From an uncultured bacterium (lineage in GTDB: Bacteria; Bacillota; Clostridia; Oscillospirales; Ruminococcaceae): 64,000 nt of DNA. The stretch lies in the NCBI GenBank assembly GCA_934875375.1, contig CAKXHL010000012.1:286-64285 (forward strand), given 5' to 3'. The notes below the pieces were generated by a model. The model saw only the letters and a program-made list of their open reading frames with translations, had not been told where the DNA came from and made no database searches. Shown here piece after piece: positions 49,753-58,069 of this stretch. How positions within the stretch are numbered: the first letter of the stretch is position 1; every line of letters begins with the position of its first letter. The translations under genes were made by a program, and so were the position numbers.

Positions 49753-51150
49753 TTAATCCCGGATGACTTCTTTCCATTTGCCGGTACGATACCGCAAAAA
49801 GAACAGAATACAACGTACGCACTGATCGGCACACATGGCCAGACAGGCCGCCTCCAGGCCAAAGTTCAGTACCCGGATTCCGATGACCGTGCCTAAAATC
49901 CGCACACCCCACATAGATACCGTAATGATGATAAAGGTCCATTTGGTGTCACCCGCACCGCGCAGCGCACCAGCCAGTACCTGTGCCAGCATCTGCGGAA
50001 CCTGAATGAACGCGTCGTATTGCAGGCAGATGGTTCCCAACGCAATCACTGCCAAATCCGGGGTAAACATCCGTAAAATCGGTCCTGCGAAAACATAGAG
50101 CAGTACGCTCATAAATAGCATGACAATGCTCGCAATTTTTGCCGTTATTTTCACATATTTTTCTGCCAAATCCGGTCGCTTGGCTCCCAGTGACTGACCT
50201 ACCAGCGTAGTGGCTGCGGTAGAAAACGCAAAACCGGGCATAAAACACATAGATTCCGCTGTCAGATACAGCGAGTTTGCGGCAACCGCCACGGTGCCCA
50301 ATGTTGCGACGGTACTGGTGGTAATAATACCAGCAGAAGACATGGCAATTCTTTCAAAAGCCGCAGGCAGGCTGATGCGGAAAACCGTTTTTAAAATCGC
50401 CCAATCCGGCATATATTCTCCCTTGATGCTCAGCTGCATGGGTCCCTTTTTCAAAAAAAGTACCGCCAGCATAATCAGCGCGCCAATGGTAGCCGATCCG
50501 GAAGTAGCTGCCGCCGCGCCCGCTACGCCCCAGCCAGCGCCGATCATAGTGAATTCCATTCCGAACAGCGATATCGTCCTGGTCGGGTAAATGAGCAGAA
50601 AGTTGCCGATGACATTGACGATATTCACACCAATATTGACAAACATCGGCGTTTTGGTATCTCCATATCCCCGCATGATAGAAGTAATGATCATTGACAT
50701 GGTACGGAAAATCAACGATGCTGCAATGATTCGGTTATAAACAGCAGCATCCGGCAGAATCTCCGCCTGGGCCCCCATCCAAAGGGGAATTTTTTCCGCC
50801 AGCAGCAACAAAAGACACATTAGAGGCAACCCCAGCGCCACAACCACCAAAAGTGCCTGACGCATCAAATCTTTCGCCCGCTGCAGATCCTCCGCTCCGA
50901 TGGATCGGGAGATCATCGCTGTAAAGCCTACGCCAATGGCCATGATTGTGCCGTTTACCAACATATTCGGCGAGTTGCTGATACTGACCGCCGCGGTGGC
51001 GTTAGCTCCCATGGAGCCAACCATGGCTGTGTCGACATAGCTGACCAGCGATACCAAAATCTGTTCGATAAACACCGGCCAGGCAAGCATAACAATGGTG
51101 AAGCTTGGCCTGCGGCTTTCATCCACCACGCTTACTTTTTGTGTGCTCAA
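49753..51150 (-). CDS. MATE-family efflux protein
   Basis: The 465-residue protein has twelve helices and MATE motifs (AWPVFIEQILVSLVSYVDTAMVGSMGANATAAVSISN; PAAFERIAMSSAGIITTSTVATLGTVAVAANSL; ALRGAGDTKWTFIIITVSMWGVRI). It belongs to a different branch than the two others in the window, nearer NorM-like pumps. ATG 51150 has AGAGGGA upstream. A small inverted repeat, ATGTC-CTAT-GACAT, at 51180-51193 lies in its promoter region and could be an operator. Confidence 0.85.
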   Translation of the reverse strand: MSTQKVSVVDESRRPSFTIVMLAWPVFIEQILVSLVSYVDTAMVGSMGANATAAVSISNSPNMLVNGTIMAIGVGFTAMISRSIGAEDLQRAKDLMRQALLVVVALGLPLMCLLLLLAEKIPLWMGAQAEILPDAAVYNRIIAASLIFRTMSMIITSIMRGYGDTKTPMFVNIGVNIVNVIGNFLLIYPTRTISLFGMEFTMIGAGWGVAGAAAATSGSATIGALIMLAVLFLKKGPMQLSIKGEYMPDWAILKTVFRISLPAAFERIAMSSAGIITTSTVATLGTVAVAANSLYLTAESMCFMPGFAFSTAATTLVGQSLGAKRPDLAEKYVKITAKIASIVMLFMSVLLYVFAGPILRMFTPDLAVIALGTICLQYDAFIQVPQMLAQVLAGALRGAGDTKWTFIIITVSMWGVRILGTVIGIRVLNFGLEAACLAMCADQCVRCILFFLRYRTGKWKEVIRD

Positions 51151-51373
51151 ACCAATCCCTCTTTCAACAGAAACTCATAATGTCCTATGACATATTACAA
51201 CTTTATTCAGTTTAACACAGAGAATCCGGTTTGAACATAGCATTATTTCATAAATATTTTTTTTCTAACTGTATATTATGAATAAAAAAATGGAGAAAAA
51301 CGTTTTCGTTTTTGGGATTGTAAAATTTTCCTTTTTCTCTTTTTGCTGTTTTCTCTCCAAAACAGCAAACGCC

Positions 51374-51402
51374 TTGTCAAAATTCCCAAACCGGATTATA
51401 AT
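51374..51402 (+). promoter_or_regulatory. Promoter of the 101-aa membrane protein gene
   Basis: TTGTCA (51374-51379) and TATAAT (51397-51402), spacer 17, 31 bases before ATG 51433. Confidence 0.75.
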
Positions 51403-51432
51403 GAGAAAAACAGGAAAGTTAGGTGTAATATC

Positions 51433-51738
51433 ATGTCCTCAAAAGAAAAGGCTCTTTCCATTCTGTCTTATTTCGGACCGTTTTTTCTACTAGCTGTACT
51501 GCTCGCTCCTGAGTCCCATTTTGCAAAATATCACGCCAATCAAGGGCTGGTTCTTTTTCTCACGGAAGTGGTGGTCAGCACGGTCATCATGGTCGGTCGG
51601 TACATCCCGTTGATCGGATGGACCTTCCAGCTATTGAATATCGTGATCGTCGTTCTGTTCTTTCTGGGGTTGAGCCACGCTATCCGGGAAGTGGAGGAAC
51701 CGCTTCCTTTCATTGGAGAAATCCAGATTTTGAAGTAG
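51433..51738 (+). CDS. Small membrane protein, DUF4870-like (101 aa)
   Basis: The product has three to four hydrophobic helices (SYFGPFFLLAVLLAP; LVLFLTEVVVSTVIMVGRYI; LLNIVIVVLFFLGLSHAI) with the motif FAKYHANQGLVLF between the first two. This resembles the HxNQ loop of DUF4870/TipA-like small membrane proteins of unknown role. ATG 51433 lies 30 bases after a strong promoter with TTAGGTG as ribosome binding site; the upstream frame extension to 51343 covers the promoter and is rejected. It is monocistronic. Confidence 0.7.
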   Translation: MSSKEKALSILSYFGPFFLLAVLLAPESHFAKYHANQGLVLFLTEVVVSTVIMVGRYIPLIGWTFQLLNIVIVVLFFLGLSHAIREVEEPLPFIGEIQILK

Positions 51739-51770
51739 CCTTGCGGCAAAAAATTACTTCTTTTCGCTGT

Positions 51771-51808
51771 AAAAAAGAGCCTTTTTCTGTATAAAAAGGC
51801 TCTTTTTT
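51771..51808. terminator. Bidirectional terminator
   Basis: Sixteen-base perfect arms (51771-51786, 51793-51808) with loop CTGTAT and A6/T6 ends, between the small membrane protein and the converging DMT gene. Confidence 0.85.
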
Positions 51809-51884
51809 CTTCTATTTTTCACTCAAAAAACATCGCTTTTTGAAACATTTTTCTCCCGTATCTTACCTTTTATCCCCCGCCTGT

Positions 51885-52769
51885 CTACCCTTCCTGTCCA
51901 TTTTTTACCGCCCGACGGGTCATCCAAAACATATAAACACCCATGCCGCAAATCAAAACATATCCTATGACACTGTAATGGTCCGGCAGCTGGTGGAACA
52001 GGAAAAAGCCCAGAACCGCGGAAAAAATAACCTGTGTATAATCATAAACAGAAATATCCCTTGCCGGCGCATAGGTATATGCCGCCGTAATGGCAAACTG
52101 CCCGCCGGCTCCGGCTATCCCCGCCAAAAGCAGAAAAAGAAGCTGCTGCCAAGTCATTGGCTGATAGAAAAACAACAGATATGGCAGCGTTACTAGGCAG
52201 GAAAAAGCGGAGAAAAACAGTACGATCAGCGGGCCTTTTTCTCCATTTTCGCCTTTCATGCCCAATTTGCGAACCATGGTATAGGCGACGCCTGCCCCCA
52301 ATCCCCCCACCAAACCGATCAGCGACGGAATCAAATCCATATTGGAAAACGTAGGCTTAATAATAAATAAGCTCCCAATAAAAGAACCGAGTACAGCTAC
52401 TATCTGGTAGATCTTCAGATTCTCTTTTAACAGCAGAAAGGAAAACAAAATTGCAAAAAAGGGGGACATTTTATTTAACATCGTTGCATCTGAAAGCACC
52501 AAATGATCTACCGCGTAAAAATTGCAAATCACGCCGATGGTCCCTGCTGCGGCACGGATGAACAGCAGCCAGAAATTTTCTTTCTTCCATCGCACCGGCG
52601 TTCCGGATTTTTTCAGCACTGCATAGGCACACACCAGCGCGACAATATTGCGGAAAAATGCTTTCTGCATAGCGGGCAGCTCACCGGATGCCCGAACGCT
52701 TGCATTCATGATGGCAAAACAGAATGCCGCCGCCAGGATACACAAAATTCCCTTATATCGTTTACTCAT
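51885..52769 (-). CDS. DMT-superfamily (EamA) transporter
   Basis: The 294-residue protein has ten hydrophobic helices in two EamA repeats (AAAFCFAIMNASVRASGELPAMQKAFFRNIVAL; MLNKMSPFFAILFSFLLLKENLK; AAYTYAPARDISVYDYTQVIFSAVLGFFLFHQLPD). Such exporters release amino acids, nucleosides or similar metabolites. The substrate is unknown. ATG 52769 follows GGAGAGAG; the frame is open upstream to 52976 over the rplQ terminator and is not used. Confidence 0.85.
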   Translation of the reverse strand: MSKRYKGILCILAAAFCFAIMNASVRASGELPAMQKAFFRNIVALVCAYAVLKKSGTPVRWKKENFWLLFIRAAAGTIGVICNFYAVDHLVLSDATMLNKMSPFFAILFSFLLLKENLKIYQIVAVLGSFIGSLFIIKPTFSNMDLIPSLIGLVGGLGAGVAYTMVRKLGMKGENGEKGPLIVLFFSAFSCLVTLPYLLFFYQPMTWQQLLFLLLAGIAGAGGQFAITAAYTYAPARDISVYDYTQVIFSAVLGFFLFHQLPDHYSVIGYVLICGMGVYMFWMTRRAVKNGQEG

Positions 52770-52951
52770 TTTTTCTCTCTCCGCATTTACCAGAATCAAA
52801 AAATCGAACATATTCACTCTATGCTTTTTCACATCAAATGTCAACGCCTTTTTTGCATAGCACAGCGGTCTTGGTTTGCAAACCTTTCTGATTCGGATTC
52901 CGAAATCTTTTACTCTTTGATTTGTGCAGGATGAAACTACGGACAGCAAAG

Positions 52952-52982
52952 AAAAAACGGATGCAGGTTTCTGCATCCGTTT
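52952..52982 (-). terminator. Terminator of the spc/alpha ribosomal operon
   Basis: AAACGGATGCAG/CTGCATCCGTTT with a four-base loop, and U6 on the minus strand, 15 bases after the rplQ stop. Confidence 0.88.
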
Positions 52983-52996
52983 GGGTATTTATTTCA

Positions 52997-53338
52997 TTAT
53001 ACCAGCTCGATAATCGCCATTTCAGCAGCGTCACCGCGGCGAGGTCCGATTTTGATGATGCGGGTGTAACCGCCGTTTCTCTCTTTATATTTGGGAGAAA
53101 TTTCATCGAATACTTTTTTCGCCACGGTCTCTTTCGTAATGAAAGAATATACCTGACGTTTCGCATGTAGGCTGTCGTTCTTGCCGATCGTAATGATCTT
53201 CTCGGCCATGGAACGAACTTCTTTCGCTCTTGTCACAGTGGTCTCGATCTTGCCGTTTTCCAGCAGATAGGTAACCATGGCTCTGAGCATCGCTTTTCTA
53301 TGGTCGGTCGTTCTGCCGAGCTTTCTTGCACCTGGCAT
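52997..53338 (-). CDS. rplQ: 50S ribosomal protein L17
   Basis: The 113-residue protein has the L17 core LGRTTDHRKAMLRAMVTYLLENGKIETTVTRAKEVRSMAEKIIT and ends in GDAAEMAIIELV, the normal length for Firmicutes. L17 lies near the tunnel exit of the large subunit. It is the last gene of the operon, 33 bases after rpoA, and is followed by the operon terminator. Confidence 0.96.
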   Translation of the reverse strand: MPGARKLGRTTDHRKAMLRAMVTYLLENGKIETTVTRAKEVRSMAEKIITIGKNDSLHAKRQVYSFITKETVAKKVFDEISPKYKERNGGYTRIIKIGPRRGDAAEMAIIELV

Positions 53339-53371
53339 GGAAATTCACTCCTTTACCTGGAATAGTAAGAA

Positions 53372-54334
53372 TTATTCATCATCGTGGGTGAGGTTGAAGC
53401 CCAGTGACTGGAGCTTGGAGATAACCTCTTCCAAAGATTTTTTGCCGAGGTTGCGGACCTTCATCATTTCCTCCTCGGACTTGCTGATCAAATCTTCCAC
53501 CGTGTTGATGCCTGCACGCTTGAGGCAGTTGAAAGAGCGTACAGACAGGTCAAGTTCTTCAATGGTCATCTCAAGGATCTTTTCTTTTCCGTTATCGTCC
53601 TTCTCCACCATAATTTCGGTGTGATAGGCCTCGTCGGAAAGATCAACAAACAAGTTGAGATGTTCGTTGAGGACCTTGGCGCCTAAAGAAACGGCTTCCT
53701 TTGCAGAAATTGTACCGTCCGTCCAAACTTCCAGCGTCAGCTTATCATAGTCGGTAATCTGCTCGACACGGGTATTTTCCACGGTGTAGTTTACTTTCAG
53801 CACAGGGGTGTAGATACTGTCCACCGGGATTACTCCCAGGACAGACGGGCCGGTTGCCGATTGTATCTGCTTGTTCCGCTCTGCCGGGACATATCCACGG
53901 CCGCGGTCCAGGGTCAATTCCATATACAGTTTGGCGCCTGCGCCCAAAGTGGCAATATGCATGCCGGGGTTTAAAATCTCAACCTCCGAGTCGGTGGTGA
54001 TGGAATCGGCGGTCACTTCACACTCGCCCGCCGCATCGATTACAACGGTTTTGGGGCCGTCACAGAAAAGCTTTGCGGTCAGGTTTTTAATGTTGAGGAC
54101 GATTTCCGTCACATCTTCCTTCACACCGGGGACAGTCGAAAATTCATGCTGGACGCCGTCAATTTTGATCGACGTAACAGCAACGCCAGGGAGCGAGGAG
54201 AGAAGCACGCGCCGCAGGCTGTTGCCCAACGTGGTGCCGAAGCCGCGCTCGAGAGGTTCAACGACGAATTTGCCGTATGTGCCGTCCGGCTTGATTTCAG
54301 CCGTCTCAATTCTTGGCTTTTCAATTTCAATCAA
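53372..54334 (-). CDS. rpoA: RNA polymerase alpha subunit
   Basis: The 320-residue subunit has both domains: the assembly domain (GTTLGNSLRRVLLSSLPGVAVTSIKIDGVQHEFSTVPGVKEDV) and the C-terminal DNA- and activator-binding domain (LDLSVRSFNCLKRAGINTVEDLISKSEEEMMKVRNLGKKSLEEV). The start is TTG 54334, with GGAGG seven bases upstream. It follows rpsD after a gap of 139 bases that contains a perfect 11-base-pair hairpin. Confidence 0.96.
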   Translation of the reverse strand: MIEIEKPRIETAEIKPDGTYGKFVVEPLERGFGTTLGNSLRRVLLSSLPGVAVTSIKIDGVQHEFSTVPGVKEDVTEIVLNIKNLTAKLFCDGPKTVVIDAAGECEVTADSITTDSEVEILNPGMHIATLGAGAKLYMELTLDRGRGYVPAERNKQIQSATGPSVLGVIPVDSIYTPVLKVNYTVENTRVEQITDYDKLTLEVWTDGTISAKEAVSLGAKVLNEHLNLFVDLSDEAYHTEIMVEKDDNGKEKILEMTIEELDLSVRSFNCLKRAGINTVEDLISKSEEEMMKVRNLGKKSLEEVISKLQSLGFNLTHDDE

Positions 54335-54433
54335 AGTAAACCCTCCTTATAGGACAAACATCGGGTTTGTCATGTTGATCGCGTTCCCTTGCCGATTATC
54401 TAAAACACGCAATTCCAAAACCAAACGTTCCTG

Positions 54434-54459
54434 GCTGCCAAAAGATTGCTTTTGGCAGC
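54434..54459. repeat. Hairpin between rpsD and rpoA
   Basis: Eleven-base perfect arms (GCTGCCAAAAG / CTTTTGGCAGC) with a four-base loop, no U-tract. It stands in the largest gap of the ribosomal operon and may set RNA stability or partial termination before rpoA. Confidence 0.55.
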
Positions 54460-54473
54460 GCGCGGACCCGCTC

Positions 54474-55103
54474 TTATTTGGAGTACAACTCTACGATCAG
54501 ATGCTCCTCAACCTCGAGGTCGATATCCTCACGGTTAGGCAGACGAACAATAGACGCTACCATCTGGTCGTTATTCTTGTCGATCCACATAGGAACCGGA
54601 CGAGCGCCGTTGATCTCAACGATCGATTTCAGTTTTTCGCTGTTTTTGAAGCCATCAGCAACAGCAATCACATCGCCCGCTTTGCAAAGATAAGAGGGAA
54701 TGTTTACTCTCTTGCCGTTTACGGTGAAGTGACGGTGCAGGACCAACTGTCTTGCTTCTTTTCTGGAATTTGCAAAGCCGGCTCTGTAAACGATATTGTC
54801 CAGGCGGCTTTCTAAGAAACGCAGCAGGTTTTCACCGGCCATACCGGGTCTTCTCTCTGCCATTTCATAGTAGTGGTAGAACTGGTTCTCAGATACGCCG
54901 TAGAAGCGTTTGGTCTTCTGTTTTGCGCGCAGCTGGATGCCATATTCGGAAACTTTTTTGCGGCCCTGGCCATGCTGGCCGGGAACAGCGCCTTTACGGG
55001 TTACGATTGCACATTTATCGGAATAGCATCTCTCACCCTTCAGGAACAGCTTTTGGCCTTCTCTTCTGCACAGGCGGCAGGAAGCACCAGTATATCTTGC
55101 CAT
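54474..55103 (-). CDS. rpsD: 30S ribosomal protein S4
   Basis: The 209-residue protein begins MARYTGASCRLCRREGQKLFLKGERC and keeps paired Cys residues (CRLC, C of ERCYSDKC) that form the zinc-binding N-terminus of the C+ type of S4. The S4 RNA-binding domain ESRLDNIVYRAGFANSRKEARQLVLHRHFTVNGKRVNIPS follows. S4 starts 30S assembly and often represses its own operon. Confidence 0.96.
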   Translation of the reverse strand: MARYTGASCRLCRREGQKLFLKGERCYSDKCAIVTRKGAVPGQHGQGRKKVSEYGIQLRAKQKTKRFYGVSENQFYHYYEMAERRPGMAGENLLRFLESRLDNIVYRAGFANSRKEARQLVLHRHFTVNGKRVNIPSYLCKAGDVIAVADGFKNSEKLKSIVEINGARPVPMWIDKNNDQMVASIVRLPNREDIDLEVEEHLIVELYSK

Positions 55104-55124
55104 ATGGTTATACCTCCTTGATGG

Positions 55125-55523
55125 TTAGACGCGTCTTCTCTTAGGCGGGCGGCATCCGTTGTGGGGGATCGGAGTCACGTCCTTGATCATGCTGACCTCC
55201 AGGCCGGCAGCCTGCAGCGCACGGATCGCAGCTTCACGACCGGAACCGGGGCCTTTTACATATACTTCAACGGTTTTCAGTCCATGTTCCATCGCAGCTT
55301 TGGCAGCGGTTTCCGCAGCCGTCTGTGCGGCAAATGGAGTCGATTTTCTGGAGCCTCTGAAGCCCAGACCACCGGCGCTTGCCCAGCTGAGCGCATTACC
55401 CTGTACATCGGTAATGGTCACGATGGTATTGTTGAAAGTGGACTGGATATGAGCCGCACCGCGTTCGATATTCTTCTTCTCACGGCGTCTGCGGGTGGCT
55501 TTTTTTGTTACGGCTTTTGCCAT
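55125..55523 (-). CDS. rpsK: 30S ribosomal protein S11
   Basis: The 132-residue protein has the S11 motifs HIQSTFNNTIVTITDVQGNALSWASAGGLGFRGSRKSTPFAAQ and the C-terminal PIPHNGCRPPKRRRV. It forms part of the 30S platform. It is 21 bases upstream of rpsD and 19 downstream of rpsM. Confidence 0.96.
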   Translation of the reverse strand: MAKAVTKKATRRRREKKNIERGAAHIQSTFNNTIVTITDVQGNALSWASAGGLGFRGSRKSTPFAAQTAAETAAKAAMEHGLKTVEVYVKGPGSGREAAIRALQAAGLEVSMIKDVTPIPHNGCRPPKRRRV

Positions 55524-55542
55524 CTCAGTTATCCCTCCCTGA

Positions 55543-55911
55543 TTACTTCTTCTTGTTGGCGATTGTCTTCTTCGGTCCCTTGCGGGTACGCGCGTTGGTC
55601 TTGGTGCGCTGTCCTCTTACGGGCAGGCCTTTTCTGTGACGCAGACCGCGGTAGCATCCGATTTCGGTCAATCTTTTGATGTCGAGAGCGACAGAGCGGC
55701 GCAGGTCGCCTTCTACCTGCAAATGCTTGTCAATGTACTCACGCAGCTTGGACACATCGTCCTCGGACATATCTTTTACTCTGATATCAGGATTCACGCC
55801 GGTCGCTTTCAAAATGTCAGAAGCGGTTTTACGGCCGATGCCATAGATATAGGTCAGTCCGATCTCAATGCGTTTCTCTCTGGGCAAGTCAACACCAGCT
55901 ATACGAGCCAT
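55543..55911 (-). CDS. rpsM: 30S ribosomal protein S13
   Basis: The 122-residue protein starts MARIAGVDLPREKRIEIGLTYIYGIGRKTA and ends in the basic tail TNARTRKGPKKTIANKKK, which contacts the tRNAs at the subunit interface. Family length is normal. The gap of 83 bases before it holds no gene. Confidence 0.96.
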   Translation of the reverse strand: MARIAGVDLPREKRIEIGLTYIYGIGRKTASDILKATGVNPDIRVKDMSEDDVSKLREYIDKHLQVEGDLRRSVALDIKRLTEIGCYRGLRHRKGLPVRGQRTKTNARTRKGPKKTIANKKK

Positions 55912-55994
55912 ACTTTTGTTGCACCTCCATTATATCGATTGCCACATCCGTCCAGCGGCCGCTTAAGCGGCTGGACAGTGTGGTTTTCGCGCCA

Positions 55995-56108
55995 TTAGCC
56001 CTGGCGCTGCTTGTGCTTGGGATTGGAGCAAATCACCATAATGCGGCCTTTACGCTTGATGATTTTGCACTTTTCGCAAATGGGCTTAACGGAAGGTCTG
56101 ACTTTCAT
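55995..56108 (-). CDS. rpmJ: 50S ribosomal protein L36
   Basis: A 37-residue protein, MKVRPSVKPICEKCKIIKR and onward to CSNPKHKQRQG. The zinc ligands CxxC, then C and H near the end, are all intact, so this is the zinc-binding C+ form. The start is ATG 56108 with AGGAGG upstream. It is shorter than most gene-finder limits but is unmistakable between infA and rpsM. Confidence 0.96.
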   Translation of the reverse strand: MKVRPSVKPICEKCKIIKRKGRIMVICSNPKHKQRQG

Positions 56109-56144
56109 TTTCAAATACCTCCTTGTACCTTTCCGAAACGGAAC

Positions 56145-56363
56145 CTATTTCGAACGCCATGTAATGCGTCCTTTGGTCAGGTCATACGGGGACATTTCAA
56201 CCGTGACCTTATCACCCGGCAGGATGCGGATGAAATTCATTCTTAATTTGCCGGAAATATGTGCTAAAATGACATGCTTATTCGGCAGTTCCACCTGAAA
56301 TTGAGCGTTGGGCAAAGCTTCGAGGACTGTACCTTCAATTTCAATGACGTCTTCCTTAGACAA
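56145..56363 (-). CDS. infA: Translation initiation factor IF-1
   Basis: The 72-residue S1-type RNA-binding protein MSKEDVIEIEGTVLEALPNAQFQVELPNKHVILAHISGKLRMNFIRILPGDKVTVEMSPYDL has the full IF-1 length. It occupies the A site of the 30S subunit at initiation. It lies in the classical place between map and rpmJ, with the KOW gene in addition. Confidence 0.96.
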   Translation of the reverse strand: MSKEDVIEIEGTVLEALPNAQFQVELPNKHVILAHISGKLRMNFIRILPGDKVTVEMSPYDLTKGRITWRSK

Positions 56364-56393
56364 GTAAATACCTCCCTTTGGTACGCGCAGGGC

Positions 56394-56660
56394 TTATGCG
56401 TTTCCTTCTGTCTGCCCCGAGGGGTAATTAAAGGAATGCAGCAGCCGCTTCAATTGATTGTTCGTCGCAAAATTTTCCACCTGAACCTGCGTATTGGTTG
56501 TACGCAGATGCTTGGGGTTTTTCCGCTTCGGCCTTTCCAGCGGTCGCACTTTGCCGTCTGCAATCCAGACAAAGCCATCTTCTATCTTTACAACCAGATA
56601 GAACCGCTGGGCATCCCGCCCGGAAATTGATTTTACGACACAGCCTTTTACGATCTCCAT
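56394..56660 (-). CDS. KOW-domain (L14e-like) RNA-binding protein
   Basis: The 88-residue protein starts with a KOW motif (EIVKGCVVKSISGRDAQRFYLVVKIEDGFVWIADGKVRPLERPKRKNPKHLRTTN), similar to the ribosomal L14e/L6e family of archaea and eukaryotes. A short tail follows. Such a gene is common between map and infA in Clostridia, but its task is not well known. It probably binds rRNA or acts in ribosome assembly. The location within the operon supports a link to translation. Confidence 0.8.
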   Translation of the reverse strand: MEIVKGCVVKSISGRDAQRFYLVVKIEDGFVWIADGKVRPLERPKRKNPKHLRTTNTQVQVENFATNNQLKRLLHSFNYPSGQTEGNA

Positions 56661-56671
56661 GTCCGGCCCCC

Positions 56672-57421
56672 TTAAGGCGTCGTCAGAATCACCGGCCCTT
56701 GCTCGGTGATCGCAATGGTATGCTCAAAATGGGCCGACAGACTGCCGCTTCTGGTTACGACCGTCCAGTCGTTATCCAGAATGCGCACGCCCTCCCCAGC
56801 CTGGTTGACCATCGGTTCGATGGCGATGGTCATGCCGGGAACCAGCCGGACGCCATGTCCGGCCCGGCCAAAATTGGGGATCTCCGGATCTTCATGCAGG
56901 TTATGGCCCACGCCATGTCCCACATATTGGCGGACAACGGCAAAACCGTTTTGCTCCACCAATGCCTGAACCGCTGCGCCGATATCGCCGACCCGATGGC
57001 CGGCCTGCGCCGCCTCAATACCCAGATACAGGCTTTTTTGCGTTACGTCCAGAAGCTTCTTGGCCTCTTCGCCGATCTGCCCCACCGGAAAGGTAAACGC
57101 ATTGTCTCCGTGAAATCCTCCGATACAGGCGCCCACATCAACGCTAACGATGTCCCCTTCCCGCAGGACCCGCTCCGAAGAGGGAATCCCATGGATCACT
57201 TCGTCGTTCACCGAAATACAGGCCGTCCCGGGGAAGCCGCCGTATCCCAAGAAGGATGGCTTAGCCCCCTGACTGACGATAAAATGATGGAGAATCCGAT
57301 CCAGCTCCAGCGTGGTCATCCCCGCCCGGATATTTTCGCCGGCCACCACAAGTGCCTGTGCGGAGATCTGGCAGGCTTTTTTCATCCTCTCCAGCTCCGA
57401 TTTGTTTTTTAGCTGAATCAT
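56672..57421 (-). CDS. map: Methionine aminopeptidase
   Basis: The 249-residue type I enzyme removes the N-terminal Met. The metal ligands are Asp in ISVNDEVIHGIP and VSVDVGACIGGFHGDNAF, His in GHGVGHNLHEDPEIPN, Glu in MTIAIEPM and the last Glu in SAHFEHTIAIT. It has no N-terminal SecC zinc extension. It starts two bases after adk. Confidence 0.95.
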   Translation of the reverse strand: MIQLKNKSELERMKKACQISAQALVVAGENIRAGMTTLELDRILHHFIVSQGAKPSFLGYGGFPGTACISVNDEVIHGIPSSERVLREGDIVSVDVGACIGGFHGDNAFTFPVGQIGEEAKKLLDVTQKSLYLGIEAAQAGHRVGDIGAAVQALVEQNGFAVVRQYVGHGVGHNLHEDPEIPNFGRAGHGVRLVPGMTIAIEPMVNQAGEGVRILDNDWTVVTRSGSLSAHFEHTIAITEQGPVILTTP

Positions 57422-57423
57422 AC

Positions 57424-58056
57424 TTACGCCTCCAGCGCTTTGAGCACAAGCGCGCTGGTATCGGCCACTTCCTCCTGGCCTTCAATTACCGTAAGCTTTC
57501 CGGCCTTTTTATAATAATCGCACAGAGGCTCAGTGGACTCGTGATAAACTTTCAGGCGTTCCTTTACCGTTTCCGGCTGGTCATCCTTACGAATCACCAA
57601 TTTGCCGCCGCATTTGTCGCACACTTCCCCTTTGGAGGAAGGCTTGAAATCAACGTGGTAGCTGGCGCCGCAGCTTTCACAGACCCGCCGGCCGGACAAA
57701 CGCTTTTGAATCGCCTCGTCCGGAACTTCAATATCCAGAACTTTATGAATCACAACGCCCATGGCGTCGAGCGCCTCGGCTTGCGGAACCGTTCTTGGGA
57801 AGCCGTCCAGGATAAAACCGTTTTTGCAGTCCTCCTGTGCCAGCCGCTCTTTGATAATTGCGATTACAACCTCATCCGGAACCAGAGCGCCGCTATCCAT
57901 ATAGGATTTGGCTTTTTGCCCCAGCTCGGTGCCGTTTTTCAATGCCTCACGGATAATGTTGCCGGTGCTGATAGCCGGGATCTGCAATTTGTCGCAGATG
58001 ACCTCAGCCTGGGTACCTTTGCCCGCGCCCGGTGCGCCTAACAGGATCAAATTCAT
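57424..58056 (-). CDS. adk: Adenylate kinase
   Basis: The 210-residue enzyme makes 2 ADP from ATP and AMP. The P-loop GAPGAGKGTQAE is at residues 7-18, with DGFPRTVPQAEALD and the LID. The LID has four Cys (CESC and CDKC), so it is the zinc-binding long form typical of Gram-positives. It lies 13 bases after secY. Confidence 0.96.
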   Translation of the reverse strand: MNLILLGAPGAGKGTQAEVICDKLQIPAISTGNIIREALKNGTELGQKAKSYMDSGALVPDEVVIAIIKERLAQEDCKNGFILDGFPRTVPQAEALDAMGVVIHKVLDIEVPDEAIQKRLSGRRVCESCGASYHVDFKPSSKGEVCDKCGGKLVIRKDDQPETVKERLKVYHESTEPLCDYYKKAGKLTVIEGQEEVADTSALVLKALEA

Positions 58057-58069
58057 ATTCGTCCCTCCA

